45,266 bases of DNA, from the NCBI GenBank assembly GCA_017992195.1, contig JAGOPC010000005.1:1-45266 (forward strand), read 5' to 3'. Numbering within the stretch: the stretch's first letter is position 1; the number at the start of each line of letters is the position of its first letter. The DNA is from Patescibacteria group bacterium. Its GTDB lineage: Bacteria > Patescibacteriota > Gracilibacteria > Absconditabacterales > Absconditicoccaceae. The notes under the pieces are model-generated. The model was given only the letters and a program-made list of their open reading frames with translations, did not search any database and was not told the DNA's origin. This document shows positions 8,954 to 17,571 of the stretch, piece after piece. Both the position numbers and the translations under genes were made by a program.

Positions 8954-9640
8954 ATGACTAAAAGAAAAATAAATATTTATATTGATTGATTTAATCTCTA
9001 TTTTGCACTAAAGAATCACTCCTGAAAAGCCCATTTATGGCTGAATCTCAAGGCTCTCGCTAAGAAATATATGTCACCAGATCAGGAATTAGAAACGATA
9101 TATTATTTTAGCGCATTTAGTGCGGCAGATGCATACGACAAAATAAAACATCAACGCTACATTGAGGCTTTAAAAACGGAAGGAATAAAGATTATTATGG
9201 GAGAGTATCAGAAAGTAACAAGAAAATTCAGCAAGAAGATGCCGATTATTTACGTAGAACACATAAGCGATCCTCTCATTCCCTATACTATTAAGCAAAA
9301 ATGTATTCCTGAGAAGATACATTATAAAAATTTTGAGGAAAAAAGAACTGATGTGAATATAGCAACGAGAATAGTGGCTGACGCATTTTTGAGCACCTGT
9401 GACGATATGATGATTATTACCGGAGATAGCGATATCGCTCCGGCTATTTATATGGTCAAACGATATTGTAAAGAAATCAGGATAACGAGTGTTCTTCCTA
9501 TCAAGTCAAAGTGACAGCATATCCAGTCATTCGCAGACGTAAAGAAAACTATGGGTTCTATAGACATTGCTCATTCTCTTTTTCCGCCTCTTATCAAAAC
9601 AAAGAGAGGAAGTATCGTAAGACCAGCTAATCGGCTGTAG
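8954..9640 (+). CDS. NYN-domain (PIN-like, LabA/DUF88) ribonuclease candidate
   Basis: 228 residues ending in TAG. The N-terminus INIYIDGFNLYFALK is the NYN signature with the first catalytic Asp; its Gly is the UGA at 8987. The middle has EKRTDVNIATRIVADAF and the C-terminal motif MMIITGDSDIAPAIYMV, which carries the conserved acidic residues (the family usually reads K..D..l..D......vlvSgDsDf.p). NYN proteins are metal-dependent RNases acting on structured RNA or tRNA. The length fits the family. It follows a possible attenuator and is bracketed by two identical 24-bp repeats. Starting at the later ATG (9071) would remove the catalytic Asp, so 8954 is the right start. Confidence 0.85.
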
Positions 9641-9642
9641 AA

Positions 9643-9666
9643 TTTTTTGATAAAGAAAAAACCGCA
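9643..9666. repeat. 24-bp direct repeat, copy 2
   Basis: Identical to 8763-8786. Here it runs directly into the terminator hairpin of the minus-strand operon. Confidence 0.8.
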
Positions 9667-9681
9667 GGAGGACCTGCGGTT
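9650..9681 (-). terminator. Terminator of the 9701-11869 minus-strand operon
   Basis: AACCGCAGG (9660-9668), loop AGGA, CCTGCGGTT (9673-9681): a perfect nine-pair stem. On the minus strand it is followed by a T-rich tail. Confidence 0.85.
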
Positions 9682-9700
9682 GCACTAGATATGGCGTTTT

Positions 9701-10594
9701 CTATTCGTCTAACTTCTTTTTTGTAAAATAGATCGTCATAGAATCAGCTTTGTCTTTGTCTTTTGCCATTTCAGCAATCTTTTGTTTCACTTCTTTTTTC
9801 CTTTTTAAGAACTCTGTATGAGATACAATGCCGGGGACTAAAGCAGGAGGGTTGTCCATCAATAGCTCTTTTATCCTTTCAGAAGAACGTGAGTGCAGCA
9901 TATTATTTTTGCACCAGATATCCACGAACCAGATATCGTTCTTTTCTATATGGACACGTAAGATCTCAAGATCTCTTACAGGCATAACTAAAGGATGGCG
10001 ATAGTTGAGCTCCCACGCATAGCCCCCTGCTTGATAGTCATGATTATCTGAATGAACTATAGGAGACAAAAAACAATAATATTTATTTACCGTTCCTCCC
10101 ATATACATTGCCGATTCCCACCTCGGAGGGGTAATCCACATAAAATCATACTCTGTGTCGAGGTGTAGGTTATAGGGATAAATGACCATATGAGTGTACT
10201 TTTTATACGCATTTTCATCCCGCGAACGTAAGTAAGGCAACACCGGCAAATAGACACCAGTCATCTGACTTTCTAAAAAGCGTATCACTGCGTTTCTCTG
10301 TTTGGAGTGCGTTTTAAAAAACGACTTATACGCTCTCTTAGCAGTAGCACTATATATCTTATGTGCAGCTTTCTCTTCACGCATAGCGACGGTAGACGCT
10401 TTCGCATTATCAAATGGAGAGTCCAGCAGCAATGTGCTTTTCTCCGCCATAGATTTTCTTATGGCCGCAATCAGCGCTTCAATATTCGCATCTCCCAGTC
10501 TATGGATATTATCATAGGTGATACCGTGAAGTGTTATTTCACATTCCTTTAAGATGATGTGAAGTGGGATGAGTAATTTTATTTGTTTTTTCAT
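9701..10594 (-). CDS. Hypothetical protein, probably acquired
   Basis: 297 residues ending in TAG, without a UGA codon. No signal peptide; the N-terminus (MKKQIKLLIPLHIILKECEI) is weakly hydrophobic. The middle is rich in Tyr and Trp (for example YPYNLHLDTEYDFMWITPPR) and the tail is very Lys-rich. I recognise no motif. It is the last gene of a four-gene minus-strand set (11869 to 9701) whose members all lack UGA-Gly and have A-rich, Shine-Dalgarno-free leaders. Confidence 0.65.
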   Translation of the reverse strand: MKKQIKLLIPLHIILKECEITLHGITYDNIHRLGDANIEALIAAIRKSMAEKSTLLLDSPFDNAKASTVAMREEKAAHKIYSATAKRAYKSFFKTHSKQRNAVIRFLESQMTGVYLPVLPYLRSRDENAYKKYTHMVIYPYNLHLDTEYDFMWITPPRWESAMYMGGTVNKYYCFLSPIVHSDNHDYQAGGYAWELNYRHPLVMPVRDLEILRVHIEKNDIWFVDIWCKNNMLHSRSSERIKELLMDNPPALVPGIVSHTEFLKRKKEVKQKIAEMAKDKDKADSMTIYFTKKKLDE

Positions 10595-10629
10595 ACAATG
10601 ATTTTACGATGTTTCTGAATAATTGTTTA

Positions 10630-11013
10630 CTAAAAGCCACCAAATGGACATTTTTGACTTCTGATGCTTTTTCCTGTCTTTGGCTCATAGACCTCAAGGA
10701 TCTCTGTGCTGGATGTAGCGCTTACCGGCGTAGTCCACCTTTTAAAGCGAATTGCATATGCGGTACCGATTTGCACTGTATCCGTTCTGGAAAAGTATAC
10801 GCCATCTACCTTTTTTCCTCCCTGGCCCACAGCCTCTATTTCCATACTTGTGCAATGAGTCCCATCAGGAAGTGTCCAGCTACTGTCTTTTTTATGATGT
10901 TCTTGAACAGCGCTGGTAGTTGATACTGAATTTTCAGCATCAGTTGATTTGTTCGTATCGCATGAGCTCAAGCAATATATGAGGAGCAAGGCGATGATTA
11001 GTACGTTTTTCAT
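10630..11013 (-). CDS. Small lipoprotein, Bacteroidota-like, probably acquired
   Basis: 127 residues ending in TAG. The signal peptide ends in LSSC (Cys 18), a type II lipobox, followed by DTNKSTDAEN. A Ser/Thr-rich linker comes next, then a small domain with two further Cys (HCTS and QKCPF) that may pair. A signal sequence of this style and the leader ACTAAAAAAATG without Shine-Dalgarno are common in Bacteroidota. No function can be assigned. Confidence 0.65.
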   Translation of the reverse strand: MKNVLIIALLLIYCLSSCDTNKSTDAENSVSTTSAVQEHHKKDSSWTLPDGTHCTSMEIEAVGQGGKKVDGVYFSRTDTVQIGTAYAIRFKRWTTPVSATSSTEILEVYEPKTGKSIRSQKCPFGGF

Positions 11014-11029
11014 TTTTTTAGTAGTTTAT

Positions 11030-11404
11030 TTAGTGATTTAATATTTTCTTTCTTATTCGCTGCTTTCGTAATGGAAGTATGTAGTATTTTCTAGGACGCT
11101 TTGTTGTCCCCGCATAGTTAAAGACAATTTTATCAAATTTCATGATGCGGGCCTTTGCGATAATACTATGTATCGGCTCACGCCACATAGTCCACCTACC
11201 CTCCTCATGTTCGTTTGTCAGGAAGGTCGTTGCATGTTTTTTTGTAGCCCAAACATAAAGTATCCTGTCTGAATTTTCTCTAGTAGTTCTTACTTCCTTA
11301 TGGTCAGCCGTACCCATCAAAATAGCAGTACGTATGATACCAAGATCCATCTTTTCAAGGATGTTCAATGGTCCGTATTTCTTTTTTCTACGTTTCTGTT
11401 CCAT
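11030..11404 (-). CDS. Hypothetical basic protein, probably acquired
   Basis: 124 residues ending in TAA, without UGA codons. It is strongly basic at both ends (MEQKRRKKKYG and the final RKQRIRKKILNH) and has no signal peptide or membrane segment, so it is likely cytoplasmic. It is 16 bases upstream of the lipoprotein gene and 24 bases downstream of the gene at 11429. It shares the MEQ start of its upstream neighbour. Family not recognised. Confidence 0.6.
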   Translation of the reverse strand: MEQKRRKKKYGPLNILEKMDLGIIRTAILMGTADHKEVRTTRENSDRILYVWATKKHATTFLTNEHEEGRWTMWREPIHSIIAKARIMKFDKIVFNYAGTTKRPRKYYILPLRKQRIRKKILNH

Positions 11405-11428
11405 GTCATAAGTTTTTTTGAAATGATG

Positions 11429-11869
11429 TTATAAGAGCACATGTTTTGTTTCATCAAAGACAAAGAAGTATTCAGTGAGCTTACATTGGATGCCTTTCAA
11501 TGATTCATCTTTCTGCATTTTTTCTAGCAACTCTCGGGCATCATTAGTCGTCCAAGGCTCTGCCGCTCCTTCTTCATGTGCCTCTTTTTCCATTTGCCGT
11601 AAAGTCACTGGCTTTGCATTTAGGAAATAAGTTTTTGATTGGTTTACCTCCTTAGATTCTAGTTGTATGTTATCCGAAGTAAGATAAAACAATTTCTCCA
11701 TTGTGTAGAAAGCATGCACGGGAATATCAGAACCGGGACGTCCTGCTTTTGGTACTTGTAGTTTAAGTTCCTGAGGATCGGCAGTAGTTGTTTCAATAAT
11801 AACATTTTTATAGGTTCCCATTTTCAAGAACACACAAAAGATTTTTCTGATAATTGTATTCTGTTCCAT
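11429..11869 (-). CDS. Hypothetical protein, probably acquired
   Basis: 146 residues ending in TAA, without UGA codons. The alternative ATG 16 codons in (MGTYKNVIIETTTADP) may be the true start, because the first residues look unlike the rest. Beyond that the protein is a soluble alpha/beta-looking sequence with no recognisable motif. It is the first gene of the four-gene minus-strand set and lies after the terminator of the outer-membrane-like gene. Confidence 0.6.
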   Translation of the reverse strand: MEQNTIIRKIFCVFLKMGTYKNVIIETTTADPQELKLQVPKAGRPGSDIPVHAFYTMEKLFYLTSDNIQLESKEVNQSKTYFLNAKPVTLRQMEKEAHEEGAAEPWTTNDARELLEKMQKDESLKGIQCKLTEYFFVFDETKHVLL

Positions 11870-11904
11870 AAAATATTTTTTAATGTTGAATGAACAATGT
11901 TGTT

Positions 11905-11934
11905 AAGAAAAAGCGGGGCCGAAAAAAGCCCCGC
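11905..11934 (-). terminator. GC-rich terminator of the 11955-12845 gene
   Basis: GCGGGGC (11913-11919) and GCCCCGC (11928-11934) form a perfect seven-pair stem, followed on the minus strand by TTTTTCTT. It is the most GC-rich stem in the window, like the gene it ends. Confidence 0.85.
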
Positions 11935-11954
11935 CCTATTAGTGAATACGTAGT

Positions 11955-12845
11955 TTACAACGAAACAAAGAGATAAGCCTTGATGGCCTTTGCCTCGTAG
12001 GAGTAACCCATGCCGATGATGGATTTGATATAGCCTGCTTGCACCAGTTTGATGAGGCCCGCTTCGAAGCGGATGACATCTTTTTTGGGAAGAGAGTAAC
12101 CAAAGTCCGTGTAAAGCATGAGTTGTTGTTTGCGGTGGAGCATAAAGCTACTGATGTTGGCGATGAGATCATCGCTTTTCCAGATACTTGTAGAAGTCCA
12201 CCTGCCTTTCGCATAGCCTAAGCCCAGACCGGTCGTGCGGGTACACTCCTGGTGAAAGGCTGAGAGCTGGAAGCTGCCAATGTTTGCGGCGAGTTGATAC
12301 TCGGGCATGCCTTGGCGGATGCCGACACCGGCGCCGATCATAGTCGTTCCCGAAGGCAGATATTTGATCTGTGCGCGGGGCGCTACGCCGGGGAATTGAG
12401 CCTTGGTAAAAGGTTCGAACTGGCCCCAGTGGGTAACCGGATGTGGACGATGAAGGCCTGCAGTAAGTGTCGGGCCGATGCCAATTTCGGTAAGCCATTT
12501 CTTATGAGGCTGATATTGCAACCAGAAGGCCTGAAACGAAAGGGACGTTTTCCCTACCACCTCATACTCTGCTGCAACGAGCGACCTCAGTGCAAATTTT
12601 GGACTTACCTTCCAGACAACTGACGCGCCAACTCTTACTGATGCGAACTTGTCGAATTGCTTGGATTCATTTGAATCGTGCAGATAACGGCTTGTAGCTA
12701 ACGCCCCGGCATAGACCTTGTCAACGACAAAGGAGCTATCGGGAGTGGCGGCAACATTGAGCATCTGCGCATTCGTCTTGGCTGTGAATAATAGCATGGT
12801 AATAACGCCTACCATAGCGACGATACATGTGTGTAGATTTTTCAT
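11955..12845 (-). CDS. Exported beta-rich protein resembling a Bacteroidota outer-membrane protein, probably acquired
   Basis: 296 residues ending in TAA, without UGA codons. A signal peptide (MKNLHTCIVAMVGVITMLLF ending at TNAQ, about residue 27) has the NAQ cleavage context common in Bacteroidota. The mature part alternates polar and aromatic/hydrophobic residues (FQLSAFHQECTRTTGLGLGY, then FMLHRKQQLMLYTDFGYSL) and ends in an amphipathic strand (AYLFVSL), as outer-membrane barrels do. Candidate phyla radiation bacteria are not thought to have an outer membrane, so its role here is unclear. Codon use is visibly more GC-rich than in its neighbours. It has its own promoter and terminator. Confidence 0.7.
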   Translation of the reverse strand: MKNLHTCIVAMVGVITMLLFTAKTNAQMLNVAATPDSSFVVDKVYAGALATSRYLHDSNESKQFDKFASVRVGASVVWKVSPKFALRSLVAAEYEVVGKTSLSFQAFWLQYQPHKKWLTEIGIGPTLTAGLHRPHPVTHWGQFEPFTKAQFPGVAPRAQIKYLPSGTTMIGAGVGIRQGMPEYQLAANIGSFQLSAFHQECTRTTGLGLGYAKGRWTSTSIWKSDDLIANISSFMLHRKQQLMLYTDFGYSLPKKDVIRFEAGLIKLVQAGYIKSIIGMGYSYEAKAIKAYLFVSL

Positions 12846-12884
12846 ATTTTTTGGGATGATTTTTTAGTTTTTGTTTGTTCTATT

Positions 12885-12912
12885 ATTGTATGCCTGACGT
12901 ACTATATGTCAA
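12885..12912 (-). promoter_or_regulatory. Promoter of the 11955-12845 gene
   Basis: On the minus strand TTGACA (12912-12907), 16-base spacer, TACAAT (12890-12885). An A-rich leader of about 35 bases without Shine-Dalgarno follows. Confidence 0.7.
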
Positions 12913-12972
12913 TAATGTGTATGATAATTCTGTTGTTTGACTCAACCAACAGGCAGGCGTTTTTGGAGGAAT

Positions 12973-13000
12973 TTGCGCCTATCCTCGTTATTCGTATAAT
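12973..13000 (+). promoter_or_regulatory. Promoter of TrmB copy 2
   Basis: TTGCGC (12973-12978), 16-base spacer, TATAAT (12995-13000), about 43 bases of leader before ATG 13050. Confidence 0.55.
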
Positions 13001-13049
13001 TGTGTAATATAAGCGCATTTTATGAAATTTATCCTTACTCGTTATCCCT

Positions 13050-13790
13050 ATGGAATCATTGTTACTTACGCTCCAACAGTACGGTCTTTCGGAGAAAGAA
13101 GCGAAGGTCTATCTCACTACCCTACAACTTGGCTCTGCACCAGGTAGTTCTATCGCAAGAAACAGCCAGGAAAACCGCGCAACGGTCTATACGATCCTCA
13201 AGGAGCTGCAGAAAAAAGGCATCGTCAACGAGGTCAGAAAAGGCAATATGACTTATTTTTCGGTGGTTGCACCTGAACTCCTCCTCAGAGAACTTGAAGA
13301 CAAATATAACACTTTTAAGGAGAAGATCCCCGAGTTCCTGGCTATGGCTGAGAAATTTGGCAATAAGCCGAAGATACAATTTTTTGAAGGGATAGAGGGC
13401 GTGAAGAAGATGTATGAGGATCTTTTAAGCTCACAGACAGAGATATTATCGTTTCTTGGTATCGAGCAAAGTAACAAAGATCTCCTCTACTATCTCAACA
13501 GAGAGTTTCTCGTGAAGCGCATAAAAAATGATATCCACGCAAAAGTGATTCTTTCTGATACTCCGGCAAATCAAAGATACGCAGGCATTGATGAGAAAGC
13601 AAAAAAACAATCTATCCTTATCAAGAAGTCAGGCTTTATGATAGAGGGAGAGATCAACATCTACGGACCAAATAAGATAAGCATCGCTTTGATGAATGAT
13701 AATGAGATGTCAGGGTTAATCATTTCTAGCGAGCAGCTGTATACAACATGTAAAAATATTTTTGATTTAGTGCGGATGCAAAACAAATAG
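13050..13790 (+). CDS. TrmB-family transcriptional regulator (copy 2)
   Basis: 246 residues ending in TAG, the only copy without UGA. The winged helix-turn-helix (about residues 8-75) reads QQYGLSEKEAKVYLTTLQLG, SSIARNSQENRATVYTILKE and a wing TYFSVVAPELLL. The linker FFEGIEGVKKMYEDLL and the C-terminal alpha/beta domain (HAKVILSDTPANQ, KSGFMIEGEINIYGPNKISI) match copies 1 and 3. It lies two bases upstream of the methyltransferase fusion at 13793, so the pair is almost certainly one transcript. A self-regulated pair responding to a small molecule is likely but inferred from the family only. Confidence 0.88.
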   Translation: MESLLLTLQQYGLSEKEAKVYLTTLQLGSAPGSSIARNSQENRATVYTILKELQKKGIVNEVRKGNMTYFSVVAPELLLRELEDKYNTFKEKIPEFLAMAEKFGNKPKIQFFEGIEGVKKMYEDLLSSQTEILSFLGIEQSNKDLLYYLNREFLVKRIKNDIHAKVILSDTPANQRYAGIDEKAKKQSILIKKSGFMIEGEINIYGPNKISIALMNDNEMSGLIISSEQLYTTCKNIFDLVRMQNK

Positions 13791-13792
13791 AT

Positions 13793-16168
13793 ATGAGCAA
13801 CAAAATGCTATCAACAGCATGAGTCAACGACAATAGAGAGTCAACCAAAGTTGATAAGATTTGAACATATCTTGACCAGCTCTTTGATCCGAACCAGGAA
13901 CCGACTGGTATGTTTTTGTATGATCGGGGAAATCCGCTAACACAGGACAATGGCGCGTATGAGTTCTCTCAGGTATTACGTTCACAAAAATATAGCGAAC
14001 TCAGCAGCACTGAAGCGACACTTTATAAAAACAATAAAGAGCTTATTACCTACTACTTCGACGGGAAGCATGTCAGAAACGTTATTGATATGGGTTGCGG
14101 CGATGGACAAAAGAGCTCGGCGATCCTCACTGATGTGCTCGGAGAAAGACTCAAAGGAAAAACATATATTCCCGCCGACATCAGCCCTTACTTTGTTGAT
14201 CACGCATCTGCGCAGATGAAATCTCTGATGCAGGAGAAACAGCGGCCTATCAAAGTGACATGAACAAAGATCGACTTTCTTTCAGACGACACGCTCAAAG
14301 ACATCAAGAACAAAATGTATTTCTTCTTAGGAGGATCTATTGGAAACTTCTCTGACGCACAGATCATCCAGCTATTAAAAAACATGTCATCCGACACGGC
14401 GTTCGGCAGGAAAAATAATATCGTACTGAGTTATTTCACCGCACCAGATCCGGCACACGAGACCTATCACGACGATATCAAAAAAATGCTCGCTGCATAC
14501 GGAGATCCGGATAAAACAAATCCATACCATGATGCAAACACCACTGGACATACTAAAAAACGAGTACTTGATGGCTTTCAATCGCTGGGCATACCACTCG
14601 ACTCAATAGAATTTACTGTACAATATGACGATCAGCACAATAGGGTTTTAAGCGGAGCAAAAGTAAAAAAATCATTTACCATACAACATGCAGGCAAAAA
14701 CTACACGAAACAAGAAGGTGAATATCTTCGGGCTATTCAGTCGAGAAGATTTACGACGGATAAAATGAGAACTCTTGCAGAGGCAGCAGGTACACATATG
14801 CGAAATCCCAGTGAAGAAGATGGTATGGCTATGGCGATTCTAGAGGCCTCAAGATCTCCTGAAGCAAAAGAGAAGATTCGTCTTATGAAGAAAGCAGCGC
14901 TAGTGGTTGCAAGTTCAGCGATTCTTCTAACGGGGGCACTGACAGCAGGTATGGAGCTGCAAAAGAAAAAACAAAAAGAAAAAGAGAAAAAGGAGTTTGT
15001 GAAAGAGATGGCACCTTGGATGAATCAATTTGGAGAAATGCGTGGAATGTATACTCTTTGAAAGAGTTGAGAGTCAGACGTGGAGATGATGTGGAACAGC
15101 TATGAGTATCAGAGAAATCGCATGAAAATGATCTATGGCATAGATGACGATAAGGCGGAAGCGATGAGACGCAGCTTTTTGAGCCGGCTCATAAAAGCGC
15201 AAGCTCATGGGAAATATTCAGTACCTGGTCGTTTTGGCGGCGGAGAGAGCTTCATCCATAAACTCAACGACTTCGTTGCAGAAAGAGGCGATGATTATGG
15301 TCTAAGCACTAAAGATTACTTTTGATATCTCGATCTTGATGATGAAGCTATGCAAAACACACTGAATAGTAATAAAGAAGAGCCCAAGACGAAAGAGTTA
15401 CATGTTATCAAAGAGCAGATTATAAATAATGACTTCTATATGGATGTTTTTGACAATGAGTACTCGACTCTTGGAAAGGTTGGGACTGCACTGATCAATG
15501 GAAAGAGATATATTGTAGCCTCACATATCCTGAATAACCAGCACGACACATTATCAGTAGAAACAGGCAAGCAATTTCTTGATATCTACTATATGAATAC
15601 TCCAGGGCTATTTGCATTTTCTCAGCAGATAGCAGAAAGGTTAAAGATCAATGCGGGAAATATGTGGGTCGCTTATGGAAGAAGCGGAAACAAGTATCAG
15701 GAAAGTGCACAGGTGCAGATCCAAACAAAGATCGCCTCTCTTTTAGCTCAAGGCTATAAGTTTGATTTCTATCAGCTCAATGCCACTGACAATGAGTATG
15801 AGCTCGCTTTTTTTGCCCAGACGTTTCTTGAGCTGCCTGATAGCGCCTATAAAGACGCAGAGATCAGCAATCGGGAGTATTTCAAGGAACATAATGTTGC
15901 TCCGCTCCTCGATACTTCTATAAGACTCATCAAAGAACGCCATATCAATAAACACCCTCTCACCATAAAGCAGGAAAACCAACTCAAAAGCATGATCTTC
16001 CATAAAATCTATCTAAACGGAACATACAGGGGTCTCACTGCTGAAAACGTCCTTGAAGAACTACATGATGAAATAGATAAAGAACTTAATCCTCCACCAC
16101 TCCCCTGAACGCGCAATCCAGGAGAAACCGCAAGAAATGTGGCGTGATGATATCATGGGATGAGATAA
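13793..16168 (+). CDS. EgtD-like SAM methyltransferase fused to a membrane helix and C-terminal domain
   Basis: 791 residues ending in TAA with several UGA-Gly. Residues about 40-360 resemble histidine-specific methyltransferases (EgtD/DUF2260): VIDMGCGDGQKSSAIL (about 97-112; EgtD has ELGSG..EKTR.LL), YIPADISPYFVDHA, FLGGSIGNFSDAQ (about 178-190; EgtD FLGSTIGNL) and RRFTTDKMRTLAEAAG. These family enzymes transfer methyl groups to the alpha-amino group of histidine. The fold is supported; the substrate is not. A single membrane helix follows (about 369-388, KAALVVASSAILLTGALTAG), then a Lys/Glu helix, an alpha domain near YGIDDDKAEAMRR and a long C-terminal region (about 520-790) of unknown type. 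The architecture after the enzyme domain parallels the protein at 2838. Confidence 0.75.
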
Positions 16169-16188
16169 AAAATATAGAAATAATGAAA

Positions 16189-16211
16189 CTCTCTCCTCGC
16201 GAGAGATTTTT
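16189..16211 (+). terminator. Terminator of the TrmB-2/methyltransferase operon
   Basis: CTCTC (16191-16195), loop CTCGC, GAGAG (16201-16205), then ATTTTTC. Confidence 0.55.
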
Positions 16212-16233
16212 CTATGTACAATTTTTTAGCATT

Positions 16234-16259
16234 AAAAAAAAGAGCTCTGTAAACAGAGC
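16234..16259 (-). terminator. Terminator of the 16279-16638 gene
   Basis: On the minus strand GCTCTG, loop TTTA, CAGAGC, then TC and eight T. It begins about 20 bases after the UGA stop of the gene. Confidence 0.75.
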
Positions 16260-16278
16260 CCCAAAGAGGTAGATCCGA

Positions 16279-16638
16279 TCAGGACGTCGGAGATGGAAGA
16301 GTCGAAGGTGGGACAGAGCGACTCGTCCATTTGATGTAGAGAATCACTCCACCCAGTATGCATATGAGTCCAGCCACCAGCAGACACCACCACTGGCTTT
16401 GCGTCACAGGACTGTGCCAGCCGATCATATTAGCGATCTGATAATCGTAGTAAGCGTCGCCATCATAGGATTGACGAGCCTCGCGGATATCATACTTATC
16501 CGGAGAGCCGTCAAGCAAATAGACCATCAGCGCCCATACCATGATCACCAAGGTCATGAACATTTGTCCAATGGTTTTGCCGATGGCCTTCAGCTTAGCG
16601 ATGAATACTGGCCTGTTAATTGTAATTAGCTTTTTCAT
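16279..16638 (-). CDS. Small two-helix membrane protein ending in UGA, probably a standard-code acquisition
   Basis: 119 residues ending in TGA, unlike the other genes of the window whose stops I checked. A basic N-terminus leads into a membrane helix (about residues 24-42, IGQMFMTLVIMVWALMVYLL), then a polar Tyr/Asp-rich loop, a second helix (about 84-102, WWCLLVAGLICILGGVILYI) and a Ser/Pro/Thr-rich tail. A terminator starts 20 bases after the TGA, so termination at UGA fits the gene's design. If UGA is glycine here, translation would run through the hairpin. The leader (ACTAAAAACACAACGATATG) is A-rich and lacks Shine-Dalgarno, like the 10-13 kb genes. Function unknown. Confidence 0.65.
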   Translation of the reverse strand: MKKLITINRPVFIAKLKAIGKTIGQMFMTLVIMVWALMVYLLDGSPDKYDIREARQSYDGDAYYDYQIANMIGWHSPVTQSQWWCLLVAGLICILGGVILYIKWTSRSVPPSTLPSPTS

Positions 16639-16679
16639 ATCGTTGTGTTTTTAGTTGTGTATATTTTGTTAGCATCGAG

Positions 16680-16707
16680 ATCATAACGCAGTTATCTTAT
16701 AAGTCAA
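16680..16707 (-). promoter_or_regulatory. Promoter of the 16279-16638 gene
   Basis: On the minus strand TTGACT (16707-16702), 16-base spacer, TATGAT (16685-16680). Confidence 0.65.
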
Positions 16708-16768
16708 TATATCCTCCTCTCTTTCTGTTGTTATAGTTCATCAACACCCATCCCAAAAATACCAATAA

Positions 16769-16797
16769 TTGCTGCCTATCAACGCTTTCAATATAAT
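16769..16797 (+). promoter_or_regulatory. Promoter of TrmB copy 3
   Basis: TTGCTG (16769-16774), 17-base spacer, perfect TATAAT (16792-16797), about 28 bases of leader to ATG 16831. Confidence 0.55.
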
Positions 16798-16830
16798 GGT
16801 AGTAATTACTTTTTCTTACCCGCGAATCCC

Positions 16831-17571
16831 ATGAACAACCTTATTCATTCTCTTCAACAGTACGGCCTTTCTGACAAGGAGGCAAAGGTCTATCTCGCAT
16901 CACTTGAACTTGGCGCTGCGCCGGCAAGTAGTATTGCCAGACGCTGTACTGAAAATAGATGAACCGTCTACTCTATCCTCAAAGAGCTGCAGAAGCAGTG
17001 AATCGTACAGGAGCTCAAAAGAAATGAGGTCAGTTATTTTTCGGTAATCTCTCCGGAGGTATTGCTGAAGAATATTGAAGAGAAACACGAAACGATGAAA
17101 AAGAACCTCCCAGAGTTCATGGCACTTGCAAGTAAGTTTGGAAACAAGCCCAAGATCACTTACTACGAAGGAGTCGCAGGAATTAAGAGCCAGTACGCCG
17201 ATCTGTTGGAGTATGATGCTCCTCTGTTCTCATTTTTGAGCGACGACGACATTGCACCTGAGTTACAGAAGTTTCTCAATACGGAGTTTGTAAAGAAAAG
17301 ACAGGCAAGATGAATTCATGCGTCGGTCATCGTTAGTAATCATGAAGTTAATAAAGAGTATTTAAATGCGGTAAAGAAAGATAAGTCTACAAAGGTAAAA
17401 ATGATGAAGAGTAATTTTGAGGGAATGAAGGGTGAAATTATACTGTATGGCGAAAACAAGATCGCCTTTGTGCTCTACTCGCCGACAGAACTTTCGGGCT
17501 ACACGATTGAAAGTGACCAGATGTACTCGTCGCTGAAGAGCATCTTTATGGGATTATGGAGCGTGTTGTAA
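16831..17571 (+). CDS. TrmB-family transcriptional regulator (copy 3)
   Basis: 246 residues ending in TAA with three UGA-Gly (in ENRGTVYSIL, KQGIVQEL and QARGIHAS). The N-terminal winged helix is very close to copy 2: QQYGLSDKEAKVYLASLELG, SSIARRCTENRGTVYSILKE, SYFSVISPEVLL. The segment KFGNKPKITYYEGVAGIKSQ and the C-terminal domain (ASVIVSNHEVNKEY, GEIILYGENKIAFVLY) follow copy 2 as well. In the standard code the helix-turn-helix would be lost. Its stop overlaps the start of the next gene (TAATG), so the methyltransferase at 17571 is translationally coupled to it. Confidence 0.87.

Noticed and set aside
12410-12425. A GGTTCGAACTG string resembling a tRNA T-loop
   Set aside because: It lies within the outer-membrane-like gene and no cloverleaf arms can be built around it. 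No tRNA was found elsewhere.
9701-12845. An integrated phage or transposon as the source of the UGA-free block
   Set aside because: No integrase, transposase, terminal inverted repeat or target duplication is visible around it. The 24-bp repeats flank the NYN unit, not this block.
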